Source: Apostichopus leukothele (Eukaryota; Echinodermata; Holothuroidea; Aspidochirotida; Stichopodidae). Taken from it: a DNA stretch of 30,164 bases. The stretch covers positions 1 to 30,164 of the forward strand of contig JAAAKB020220176.1 of assembly GCA_010014835.2 (NCBI GenBank), given 5' to 3'. The position numbers and the translations under genes were made by a program. The notes under the pieces were generated by a model. It was not told the DNA's origin, did no database searches, and was given only the letters and a program-made list of their open reading frames with translations. Shown here one piece after another: positions 9,297 to 18,835 of the stretch (its first letter is position 1; each line of letters opens with the position of its first letter).

Positions 9297-12200
9297 TTAA
9301 GCAAATAACTTCTCCAACATTTTCTGTGGAGTGCCAATAATTTGTATGCCGTTGTCCATTAAGTAATTAATAATGGCATCGGTATCTGCGTAGCAATATG
9401 CGTTCCACCAATAATTATATGTGTATCTAGAAGCTTTACTGAGATTGTTTCCCAGAGGAAGAGACACTAGTACTTGCAAGTTACCCAATTTATAGCGTGC
9501 ACGTAAGATACTTATTTCGTTCTTTGGGGAGACTCCCAGATGAGCGAATTGCCTAACAATCTGTGTTGGGTCAAGCGGAAATGGAGCCGCTAAACCTTTG
9601 TTATGTGTCACGTGGTTTGCGTAGGAAGAAACATCGATTGGCTCTGAGTGATACACACAATAAGCTTGTTTTGATGAAATTGGAGGCACAACATCGCCTT
9701 TCTCATCATGAAATTCTAGTATTTCTGACTGATCGTCTAAATTCAAAACATTTAATTTGTCAGAATGACTCGTTTCGATGGCTTGCTTTAAGCCTTTAAC
9801 ATTAGTAATGTTCTTGCGATTACCCGTTGCTCTTATAAAACATGGTTTCAATCTATTAAAGTTAAAAACATCATGTAAGACATCTCCTTGTAATGTTTGT
9901 AGAAGATAATGAGTGCGATCAAGAATTTCGTTAATGACCAGTGGTCCAGTCCATTCCGCTGCAATCTTGCGAGAATTCGCAGTGAGCGAGGAGGAAGTCG
10001 GCTTATATAAATAAACCAATTGGCCTACAGAATAGATTGGGCTTTTATCTAGTTTACTAGTTATTTTAGCATTCTGAATATCTTGATTACGTTTTTGCAA
10101 TTTCAACATTGTTTCAGAAAGATGTTCAAATCTCTTCTTCAAAAGTGAAGCATATTCACCATAAGACTGTGACAATCCAGACATGGGGTTAAAGGATAAA
10201 TACGACAAATCCGTTGGCTTTCTTCCGAATGCCAATTCAAAAGGACTGTGATCGCCCAATTGTGGTGAAGAAAACGAATTGTACGCGTACGTGGTTGTGG
10301 GAACATAACGTACCCAATCTGTTCCAAATTGATTCAAATTAACCTTCAAGAAGTTGGAAAGTGTTTGAATATGTCTTTCGACCTGTAAACTACCATGATT
10401 ACAGACGCTAATGACTTTACGGTCCACCTTGAGTGCTTTACAAAGAAGTTCAACTAATTTGCCTGTGAGAGATGCTGCTGCATCTGTAATGAGCATTGTG
10501 GGGGGTCCGAAAATGGTCACAATCTTCTGGATAATAGCTTCGCAAATAGTGGCTGCGTCTAAAGTTTTCAATGGAACGCACACTATGAACCGTGTTATTT
10601 CATCACACGCAACCATCAAATGTTTATATCCTGTGACTGAATCTGGCATAGTTTTAAAATCGAGACTGATCTTATCAAATGGTCGGTAACTGTCGGGAAT
10701 TCTTGTATGAAATTGCCGTAATTTATCTGGTTTGGCTTTAAATTGCTGACATTTAAGACACGCTTGTATGTAATTGTTAATATGCTGAAACATGTTACGC
10801 ATAAAGAAATGTTGCCGTATGGTGAGGTATGTCCTCATGACACCTTGATGACAGCTTAGTAGATCATCATGATATTTGGAAACAATTTTATCGACCATTG
10901 CCTCAGGTATAACCAATTGTAAGACCACTCTTGATTTATGCTTATCGTGCAAAGAGAGACGAAACAAAAGTCCATCACACATCAGAAACTGTTCTGCACG
11001 TGTCCGAATGTTACGTGCGGACTTAACATCATGTGGTAAAATATCGTGCGCAAGATAATCGTATATTGGTTTAAAAAAAGGACATGTTTCCTGTTGTACT
11101 TTTAATTCTTTTTTATCAAACGGCAAGTTATAGTCTCGTATGATCTTTGTTTCGATTTTCTTCATTACCCGTGAAATCTCTTTTTGTTTAGGAATGTGAC
11201 TATATTTAATGTCATTCACATCGGATACTAACGGTTTCAATGGGGAATACAAATCTGGAGGCGGTTCTCTGATTTGTATCTCTTCATTCTCTGGTTGGAG
11301 ATCGACAAGTCGTGGTTCTATATTAATACTCGGCAATGGCGCTTCAAAATGACCGAAGTTCGGTACAGCAATACTCTTTGTTTGTGTTGGTATAGGCCTA
11401 ATTGTTCTGTCTAGCGCCTGGACTGTGCGCGGTGGAGGTGCGTCATTTGTTTCCGTCGCCCTTCGTGACTGTTTTTGTGCAATAGGCTCTTGTCCAATTT
11501 GTTGCCTAGTAACCGGCTCGGCGGGTGGAATGTTCTTGACGGCTGGCAATAAATCACATTTGGGGTTGGAATCTTTCACACGCGGTGGTCGTGCATACAA
11601 TTCTGGTAGCGAAATACCGTGACGCTGAGCTGATGACCTCGTTAAAACAGGGTTTGCTATGTCAGATGAGGCTGACTGCGCTAGCTCTATTGGGAAGGGA
11701 ACTGGGAGTATTCTATCGATTTCAGTATCTCCCTGTAGTGGCGCACGTGACAAATAATCTGCAAGGACTAAGTCGGTGCCTTTGCGGTAACCAATTTTGA
11801 AAGTAAATTCCGAAAGCTTGAATAAAAGTTTTCGAACTCGGGCAGTAGGAGGTTCTCGTTTCGATTGAATAATGTCAACAATTGCTGAATGATCAACAAA
11901 AGCGTCGAATTCGACACTCTTTAAGAGATGCTTAAATGCGTTGACATTAATTAGTAAGCCAAAAAGCTCCAATTCCGTCACACTATAACGGAGACAAGCC
12001 TGTGGTAATACCTTTGAATAATAACCCAGGATATTTTCTGTCCCATTGACGGTTTGAGTCAGATATGAACCGGTAGCGGTCCTCGAGGTGTCACTATAGA
12101 TGGTGAACCGACCATTTCTCTTAGGCATATGGAGAACTGGCGGTTCGCAGAGAATATCTTTAATTCGATCAAACGAAGTTTGATGTTCCTTAGTCCAGCT

Positions 12201-13172
12201 AAAGTCTTTGCGTTTTCTACTTAATTTATGAAGAGGTCGCAAAAGGCTCTGAATGTTAGGGAAGAATGATGAAACGTAGTTCACCGCGCCTATAAAACGT
12301 CTAACTGCCTTAGCATTATGTGGTCTAGGTGTTTTGCGAATTGCGGAACATCTGTCGCCCAATGGCTGAATACACGCCTGACCATTCGCGTTAATGGTAA
12401 TTTGATGACCCATATATTGAACTGAAGTTTTAAAAATATTACACTTCTTTGGAGAAATTTTTAAGCCATGTTGTGTTAGCGCTTGAAAAATGGACTGCAA
12501 ATGTTGTTTATGCATATGTTTATCTTTGCTGAAAACGATGATATCATCATACATCGCTACGCAAAATTGGGACGAGTTAGGGACGGCTGCTAGTACATCA
12601 TCAATTTTCGCTTGAAATATTGCAGGACTAATCTGTAGGCCTTGAGGTAGTCTCTTGTAATAATAAGGTTTACCTCCACTATATGATGCAATACCGGTGT
12701 ATTTCTGCGCTTGCTCACTCAACGGTATTGAGAAAAATGCAGATTTAAGGTCTAGCACGCTTAGGATATTTGCGTCAGAATTTCCAATAGTGCGTAATGT
12801 TTCATTTAATAGAGGGAAAGGATGGTTTAATCTGTTGATCCTACTATTAAGGTACCGAAAATCGGTTACAACTCTCTTTTCCTTGGTTCCTTTCTTGGGG
12901 ATCAGGAAAACCGGGGAAGTATACGATTGGTGTCCAACGGACAAAATTCCCAGTTTGACCAATTTGTCCAGCTCAGTAGAGACAATAATTTTATCGTCTT
13001 CTGAAAGTTTGTAAGGACGTATGAAAAAGGGCTCTTCATTGTTCAATGTTATTTCGGCCTCAAATTTTGGGCAAGATGATAATTCACCGTAAAGGGAAAA
13101 TGCATCCCGATATTGGTGGAGAATTTTATACACATCTTCAATTTCTGTTTCATTTAGCACCTTTTGATCCAA
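9297..13172 (-). CDS. pol: Gypsy Pol polyprotein (RT-RNase H-integrase)
   Basis: The frame encodes about 1291 codons without a stop. The first codon given is TTG; no ATG opens the frame, as expected for a fragment cut from gag-pro-pol. Reverse transcriptase covers residues ~50-250 (VLDLKSAFF with D141, LPQGLQISP, MYDD at 207-210). RNase H follows at ~355-475 (IYSDTS, TELELFG, VDHSA, ADYLSR). A Pro-rich linker occupies ~480-690. Integrase has a zinc-binding H768/H775/C805/C808 and catalytic D838, D897 and E932 (D-x58-D-x34-E). A GPY/F-like WTGPLVINE segment is followed by a C-terminal extension of ~160 residues that I do not recognise. The catalytic residues are all present, so the enzyme could be functional or recently so. 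It copies element RNA to DNA and integrates it. Confidence 0.93.
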   Translation of the reverse strand: MDQKVLNETEIEDVYKILHQYRDAFSLYGELSSCPKFEAEITLNNEEPFFIRPYKLSEDDKIIVSTELDKLVKLGILSVGHQSYTSPVFLIPKKGTKEKRVVTDFRYLNSRINRLNHPFPLLNETLRTIGNSDANILSVLDLKSAFFSIPLSEQAQKYTGIASYSGGKPYYYKRLPQGLQISPAIFQAKIDDVLAAVPNSSQFCVAMYDDIIVFSKDKHMHKQHLQSIFQALTQHGLKISPKKCNIFKTSVQYMGHQITINANGQACIQPLGDRCSAIRKTPRPHNAKAVRRFIGAVNYVSSFFPNIQSLLRPLHKLSRKRKDFSWTKEHQTSFDRIKDILCEPPVLHMPKRNGRFTIYSDTSRTATGSYLTQTVNGTENILGYYSKVLPQACLRYSVTELELFGLLINVNAFKHLLKSVEFDAFVDHSAIVDIIQSKREPPTARVRKLLFKLSEFTFKIGYRKGTDLVLADYLSRAPLQGDTEIDRILPVPFPIELAQSASSDIANPVLTRSSAQRHGISLPELYARPPRVKDSNPKCDLLPAVKNIPPAEPVTRQQIGQEPIAQKQSRRATETNDAPPPRTVQALDRTIRPIPTQTKSIAVPNFGHFEAPLPSINIEPRLVDLQPENEEIQIREPPPDLYSPLKPLVSDVNDIKYSHIPKQKEISRVMKKIETKIIRDYNLPFDKKELKVQQETCPFFKPIYDYLAHDILPHDVKSARNIRTRAEQFLMCDGLLFRLSLHDKHKSRVVLQLVIPEAMVDKIVSKYHDDLLSCHQGVMRTYLTIRQHFFMRNMFQHINNYIQACLKCQQFKAKPDKLRQFHTRIPDSYRPFDKISLDFKTMPDSVTGYKHLMVACDEITRFIVCVPLKTLDAATICEAIIQKIVTIFGPPTMLITDAAASLTGKLVELLCKALKVDRKVISVCNHGSLQVERHIQTLSNFLKVNLNQFGTDWVRYVPTTTYAYNSFSSPQLGDHSPFELAFGRKPTDLSYLSFNPMSGLSQSYGEYASLLKKRFEHLSETMLKLQKRNQDIQNAKITSKLDKSPIYSVGQLVYLYKPTSSSLTANSRKIAAEWTGPLVINEILDRTHYLLQTLQGDVLHDVFNFNRLKPCFIRATGNRKNITNVKGLKQAIETSHSDKLNVLNLDDQSEILEFHDEKGDVVPPISSKQAYCVYHSEPIDVSSYANHVTHNKGLAAPFPLDPTQIVRQFAHLGVSPKNEISILRARYKLGNLQVLVSLPLGNNLSKASRYTYNYWWNAYCYADTDAIINYLMDNGIQIIGTPQKMLEKLFA

Positions 13173-13231
13173 TGAATCAACAATGTTACATTAAGTGAGA
13201 CAATGGCAGCTGCCCTGTAGATATTACTCAC

Positions 13232-13424
13232 CAGATGAAGCTAGACCTGATATTGTGTTAGGAGGTTCCAGATGAGGGGCAGCTACCTCTCCAGTAAATG
13301 ATGACGTCTTTAAACACCTCAAAATGGGAAAAGAGACATCCTGCCGATGTGTTTTATAGTCACTTCCAGAACACGACGAGAGAATGGTTACCGATGTCTT
13401 TGAATTACCAAGGAATGAAAATAG
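13232..13424 (-). CDS. PSMG1: PSMG1 exon 4
   Basis: The acceptor CTCATATCCTACAG ends at 13425 and the donor is TCATCTG|GTGAGT at 13232/13231. The exon has 64 codons plus one base, including VTILSSCSGSDYKT and FPILRCLKTSSF. The following intron holds the gypsy element. Confidence 0.85.
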
Positions 13425-15643
13425 CTGTAGGATATGAGGAAATAAGGATAAGAATTACCAGCTGTCAGTAAAATTCCAATGACACTGGATTGACAAATAT
13501 TGTACCTTCTTTAAACAGTGGGGAAAACACATAATCTTCCTCTCCTTTGTGACAATTTTAAGTTGATTAATTCTTTGGAGGATAAAACTAGCGAGAACAT
13601 AATGTTTCAGCCATTCTTGAGTTCTACAAGATGGTTGTCAGATTTATATTAATTACGGTAGTAATTTACATAACTTTACAATTATTAACTGTAATATTTC
13701 TTTCTTACACTTTAGTTATAGGGAGTAGGGCACTTCGTCAAGCCTGTGAGGGTTTATTCCTTCACATAATGTCGCTTCTATCACTGTCAAAATGGGTTTT
13801 TTAGGCAAATCTTATTCTCCAATGTACTGTACTTTCAACAAATGGAGTTGTTTGCTTCCATTTGAAACATTAGCTACAATTTTAATCTATTGATAAAGTG
13901 CAAAGCATTAAGCACTAGGCCTATGTCAGACCGGAAAAATATAAAATATCTAAAAGGAATGTGACTTTTCTTGTACAACTAACCTGCTCAACAAATGAAA
14001 ACTGCAGATGCTTTTCAATGTCTTTCACACATTTGCAAAGTAGCACATCTGTATGTTCCCTCAGCCTTGAAAGTATAGCTCCCTCTATTGGTTGACCATC
14101 TCTGTCAAGTCTTTTATTCATTGTACCAACAGTGTCCTTCTCTTGGTGAAGAATGTAGCAATCTGCAAAGACTAGACAAAAACATGAAACCTATATTATA
14201 TAGATTATATTATATAAGCTATATAAAAAGGCAAATATTATATTATAGGTCATATTCCATTTCAAGCAAAACTATCATATCAGAATAATATGTGCTCACT
14301 CTATGTCTGATGGTGGAGGTGGTGGGGGTTAGGGGGAAGGAGGGTGGAGTAGTTTTAAATCTTGCGATACCAATGCATGCTTGCCCCCCCCCCCCCCACC
14401 CCACTTTGTATGGGTTTAAAAGGAAATTAGAGGATTTCACTCTTTACTTGGAACCAACAATCTAAATTGGTTCTGTTTTTATACACTATCATTGTTACTG
14501 CAATAATTAGATATTTGTGTCTACAGATTTGGGTTAACCCTTTTTTTTGGGAGGGGGGGGGGGGGAAATCCAGAGACACGTTATCGATGTTGACCCCCTC
14601 ATGCTGACATCAGGGGTTAGTATCTACACTGTACATGTAAAGGTATGGTGGGAAGTTTGAGGCATTTCAGTGTTTAGTGATCAATGAAATAACTGTTTGA
14701 AAGATGGTTGTTTTTATAATACATCCTCCACAAAAACAAGCATATTTTGTAGAAATTTAAATTGCTTCAGGGCCATTTTACAATGTCAGAAATAGTCCCT
14801 GGGATAATTGTAATGTTCTGTTCACAGAACAGGACATCCCATAAGGATGCCGGAAAGGTCCACTGAACTAGGGGACTGTTGCTAAATTCACACACATTTG
14901 GTGACCTTATTGCTTGTTTCATAGTATTGAACCAAAACTTATGTGACCTTACCATTGGCAGCTGGTCCTAGTGTTACCACCAGCTGATCTGTTGCTTTGC
15001 CAACATCATTTGTTGGTTTTGAAAATGCAGGAGAGAGGTCCAAGGTAATAACTCTGTGAATTGAAATAAAAAGGAGAGAATTAATAATTCTCATGCTGTA
15101 ATTTTAATGAGCTGTGAGGGACTGTCACAAACAAAATGTAATTCTTCTCATTTCTCAACGAGATATAAGTTCTTCATCTTACCAAATGGTGTTTTTAAAT
15201 AATTTATTGTGTTATGTTAACTTGATACAGCAGTTAATTTTTGTTAGTTTACATTTATGTTGGATAGTTCTAGATGAGATTTCTTGAGCATTGACACTTT
15301 AACCAATGTAGAATTCCATTTTAAGAAATGGTTTCAGTGTCGCGGGATAGCCATACGCTGAAATAGTAATTAACAGTGCTAAGTGCCCAACGTCAGTAGT
15401 ACTTCTTGTATTAAAGGTATAGGCCTATACAGTATTGTAGGATACATAACAATAATATATTCGCGGAACTAGTAGCTGTACCTTAGGGGAGCGATTTTCC
15501 CTTGCGGCATGTGTACAAATTTTAAGAAATTTATAAACTGGAATAGCTTACTCCGAATTTTCGTTCACAAAAGAGTCCTCATCGTCCTCATCATCAATGG
15601 CACGTGAGGCAGAAAACACTACTTCTCCAAAGAAAGTTGCCAT
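13232..15643 (-). CDS. PSMG1: Proteasome assembly chaperone 1, N-terminal four exons
   Basis: Four exons (15643-15552, 15053-14953, 14162-13984, 13424-13232) join in phase to 188 codons. All sites are GT-AG and the phases are 2, 1, 0, 1. The product begins MATFFGEVV, like vertebrate PSMG1, then an acidic stretch, a LVVTLGPAAN strand, LLCKCVKDIEKHLQFSFVEQ, and in exon 4 VTILSSC...DYKT...FPILRCLKT...PHLEPPN. These align in order with PSMG1, about 288 aa in human. PSMG1 pairs with PSMG2 and guides assembly of the 20S proteasome alpha ring in the cytosol. The remaining ~90-100 C-terminal residues are not found: the gypsy element starts about 60 bp after the exon 4 donor. The exons could lie beyond the window or be lost. 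Confidence 0.85.
13984..14162 (-). CDS. PSMG1: PSMG1 exon 3
   Basis: The acceptor GTCTTTGCAG ends at 14163 and the donor is GAGCAG|GTTAGT at 13984/13983. The exon has 59 full codons and ends with LLCKCVKDIEKHLQFSFVEQ, the segment most similar to vertebrate PSMG1. Confidence 0.83.
14163..14952 (-). other. PSMG1 intron 2
   Basis: This is non-coding. It holds an AT-rich TATA-repeat stretch (about 14190-14250), a C run (14386-14398), a G run (about 14549-14565) and a short hairpin (GTTCTGTTCACAGAAC, near 14814-14829). Confidence 0.7.
14953..15053 (-). CDS. PSMG1: PSMG1 exon 2
   Basis: The acceptor ATTTCAATTCACAG ends at 15054 and the donor is CCAATG|GTAAGG at 14953/14952. The exon has 33 full codons, with VITLDLSPAF and LVVTLGPAAN. 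The latter corresponds to the first core beta strand region of PSMG1. Confidence 0.82.
15552..15643 (-). CDS. PSMG1: PSMG1 exon 1
   Basis: ATG at 15643 is followed by 30 codons plus two bases; the donor is TCGGA|GTAAGC at 15552/15551. It encodes the MATFFGEVV start typical of the family and an Asp/Glu run (DDEDDED). Confidence 0.85.
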
Positions 15644-15797
15644 AGTCTCGTGAAACTTCTACGAATATTTGTCTGTTTCAAAAAATAACTTGTGATTCTG
15701 GGCTCACAGCGCTTATATGACAGTTACTATGGTTGTTGGAAGGGACGAGGACTTGTGTATAATAAACATAACCGCGACCAGTCACACCAAAGATTAG
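15644..15797 (-). promoter_or_regulatory. PSMG1 proximal promoter remnant
   Basis: These 154 bp separate the PSMG1 ATG from the hAT transposon end. They contain an imperfect inverted GTTACTATGGTTGTT (about 15723-15737), loosely like an RFX X-box. No TATA box is clear. The upstream continuation of the original promoter presumably lies on the far side of the transposon, after 23188. Confidence 0.4.
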
Positions 15798-15811
15798 CAG
15801 TGGCGTCACCA
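15798..15811 (+). repeat. hAT left terminal inverted repeat
   Basis: CAGTGGCGTCACCA matches the right end over 14 of 14 bases. It is followed by G runs and the palindrome GGGGGGCACGTGCCCCCC at 15829-15846, which contains a CACGTG E-box core. Confidence 0.9.
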
Positions 15812-16689
15812 AGGGGGGGGGGGGCCAGGGGGGGCACGTGCCCCCCTCAGAAATCGTGTGCCCCCCCAAATGAAATCTGAGATTTTAAGAAAAAAATACG
15901 AAAATGTGTTTTTTTTTTTTTTTTTTCTTCTTTTTTTTCTTGACTATCAAATTGTTAGGAAAAATTCTTCTTCCCTTTTTCATCTTGGAATTAGAAGGAA
16001 GCAGCAAAAATCTGAAATCGTCAAATAATTATATTGTATCCGCGGCCCACTTTCCCAGGTACGACTTTTGACTCCGCAACGGGTGCGAAATGTCAGCATC
16101 GACATGATGGTGGCTTTACTATTGCAACCATGATATTCCGCCTCGCAGACTAACGTTAGATATCCAGATGACTCATCGCTTGTGTTCCGGTATGCACATG
16201 CGTGTGCCACCGTAACCTATGCTTATTTTTATTTCCAGAGGATTTTTTTGAGGATGAATAAATAAATGGTAAATAATGAAATCTCCAATATAAACATGCT
16301 CTCGAAATGATGAGGTGATTGTCTGCGAATTGTAACAGGTCTTAACTTCAACTTATTAATGATCGATGTGTCACGTTCCGATGAATTTGTGACTTATATA
16401 TGTACCCAACGGTGCTGAGGAAAAAATCACTAGTAAACAAGTTTCACTACCCGTGTTGTCAATTTATCCATCGCTTTATTTGCAATCCCCAGGCATTATT
16501 CCCCTTCTATCTACCAATATGTTGGTACCCTGGGTATATATATTCGACAAAATATATGTAATTTTTTTTTTTTTTTTTTAGCACATGAATCATCGGACTA
16601 TGTGAATCTATATCATTGAAAACTCTGCGAGGAACGAAATATTTAGTTCGGCAATCACGATCACCCGTGCACGATTCGTCAGACTACTG

Positions 16690-16772
16690 TATTCTATATA
16701 AATATCTTCCACCTAGTTTTGTGATTTTCCTATCTATCGAGTATGATATGAGCTCGCGATTCCGAGTCAATA
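16690..16772 (+). promoter_or_regulatory. TATA box and 5' leader of the hAT transposase
   Basis: TATATAAA at 16695-16702 lies about 75 bp before the transposase ATG at 16773, a plausible core promoter with a short leader. Confidence 0.45.
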
Positions 16773-16890
16773 ATGGAGAAATTCTTGAAGAGGAAGGCTG
16801 ATTTACCGCCAAGTACGCCTGGTACCAGCAAAATAACTAGAACTGATGGTGATGACAGTGACACTGAAGCGCCTGTCGAGGATGACATCG
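16773..16890 (+). CDS. hAT transposase exon 1
   Basis: ATG at 16773 opens MEKFLKRKADLPPSTPGTS and then an acidic stretch; the donor is CATCG|GTAAGC at 16890/16891. Short N-terminal exons reading MEKFLKR are common in this ZMYM1-like hAT group. The exon holds 39 codons plus one base and joins the next exon in frame as a shared Asp codon. Confidence 0.75.
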
Positions 16891-18835
16891 GTAAGCTGAG
16901 ATGAACATGCTATAGTATAACGTTAGGTCTATGCCATTCGAGATCCCTTTGTTCGTTACTGTAGCTGATCGTACGATAAATAATGCCATACTGCATTACT
17001 GTGGTAGGATAGGCCGGCGCTATAACAACGCTTACAACACTATAACAACGCCTCAGTCACTGTGCGTGTGGACAAATTTGACATTAGGCTTTATATGCGA
17101 CAGTGTAGTTTTCACAACATCTGTTGGAGCAAATGAATGGACTGGGCTATTATTAGGTGCCTAGTCTAGCCTAGGCCTACTGATACTCTGACTCTGTCTC
17201 AGTCTGATACACTGTACAGTGATAGTGATAATATTTCGAAAACATCTGTAGGCTAGGCTAACTAAGAATGAATAACATCGGCATCGGCCTAGCTGAACAA
17301 AAAAATTATCAGCTAGAAATTGAATGAAACTAATGCAAAACTGTGGGCTCAATGTATAATGGGTGGCGGATCTCCGTCCCTGACCGGACCAAACGGCCTA
17401 ACCCCTGACCCTTAACCCAAGGGAAAGTATTTCCTGAGTGAATTTGGGGAATGAAAAGAAGAATGAATATATTCAAATTGTTGGCTGATGCTTGCACAGT
17501 GTCTGAGAAGTGTGATTACGATGTCGAGGAAGTCCCATTGACTTTGTACAGGGCTCACTGGCTCAGCCAATGCTTTCACCCAGTGGCGTGGCTGGGTGAT
17601 GTTTCGCTATTGTGACGTACAGTATATGAAGTTAGCGCATATCTCGGAAAGGTGAATAATCTTGTGTTAACACGGGGCCTAGGCCTATCAATATTGTGGC
17701 TGTACGAAGTCAATGTTACTTCTGGCCTCTGTAGGGAACACTACCCTGGACTCCTGGTGCATTGCTGATAATTATATCCGCGGGACGTGTTTGAGCGTCT
17801 GGGGATATTATGTTTTTTGGGGTGTAGCCGCCGCCGAAAACTTTAGGCATTAGCGCAGTAAGTTCAGTAACGTTCTAAGTAATGCTTTGTCCGATTCATT
17901 CCAAACTTGGTATATGTGTCCGCCCTAGTAAAATCTTGGATGTGTTCGAAAGTGGGCATTGCTACATGAATGCTGCCCTCTATTTTGCTAATTTTGTGCG
18001 TCCAGAAACTGTTATTGTTAGCGCGATAACTCTCTAACGCTTCATCCGATTCATTCGAAACTTGGTACACATGTCCGCTTCAGTCAAATGTTGGATGGGT
18101 TCGAAAGTCCTTGACTCAGACACACGTGGGCGGTTTAACGCCTGCACATGTCTAGTTGTTGTTTGAAAAATAAAAACTAGGGTAATCTTAATCCAAGGCA
18201 TATTGATACACAGACATTCACTCAGATTCAGAGCACTGATCCTAAGAAATATGAAATATTTGATTTTACTGTTATCTGATTATTTTGAATTTTTTGTCAT
18301 AACCCCTAACAATAACTTCGTATAACCGCCATCTGGAAGTGTTTGCACAGTATTAGGCAGAAGCGGAATTTGTGCTCCATGTCATCGATAAGATTGTTGT
18401 GCACTCAAAACCTGTACGGTCTCTGTTTGGCCTATTAATATTCCATGGGTAGTGTGAAGTGTACACACAGTGCACCCATAGGTACCTGCTCAGTAGGCTA
18501 TAATGCTATATGTATATCCACTATCCAGTACCAGCAAGTCCCTATCAGGAGGTAAAGCATATTTACCTGGGTTCTTCAGGTTGTTATAACTTGGAACAAA
18601 ACAGATACCAGATAATGACAACCGAGTAATCTTTGATTCAATGTTATATCTAATTTCTAACAACCTAATTCAGATTACTGCAACTTGAGAATAATTTGGG
18701 AGATTCATATCCATACAAATTGTGAACACATCGCCACGGTGGCCATGGTACAAGGTCCAGTGCAAACCTGAAATATGAATGAATTAACTTTACATTTTGA
18801 AGCTAACTTATTTTAATTTTTCTTTTTCTCTACAG
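16891..18835 (+). other. Intron of the hAT transposase gene
   Basis: This 1945-bp GT-AG intron ends in a strong pyrimidine tract and CTACAG. It contains a ~155-bp imperfect direct repeat (about 17860-18110) and, at 17582, a CAGTGGCGTGGCTGGG sequence resembling a hAT end. Confidence 0.7.
17855..18115. repeat. Imperfect direct repeat, period ~155 bp
   Basis: Two copies share TCCGATTCATTC, AAACTTGGTA, TGTCCGC, TTGGATG and GTTCGAAAGT in the same order, starting near 17890 and 18045. Copies are about 80-90 bp alike, within the hAT intron. Origin is unknown, possibly a diverged repeat nested in the transposon. Confidence 0.65.

Larger units (their letters stand above)
4365..13172 (-). mobile_element. 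Ty3/gypsy retrotransposon in permuted order (pol-LTR-gag-pro)
   Basis: On the minus strand the parts follow in this order: pol (13172-9297), a 1.3-kb spacer, polypurine tract (7988-7973), one LTR (7972-7126), primer-binding site (7125 down), leader, gag (6227-5160), protease (5157-4357). A normal element is LTR-gag-pro-pol-LTR. Here one LTR sits in the middle and both outer LTRs are missing. Protease stops where pol would begin, and both outer ends contain TTTGATC on the plus strand (4368-4374 and 13163-13169). This fits a one-LTR circle opened between protease and reverse transcriptase. A truncated tandem pair or an assembly error could look similar. The element lies in the PSMG1 intron after exon 4, in the same orientation as the gene. 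Confidence 0.75.
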
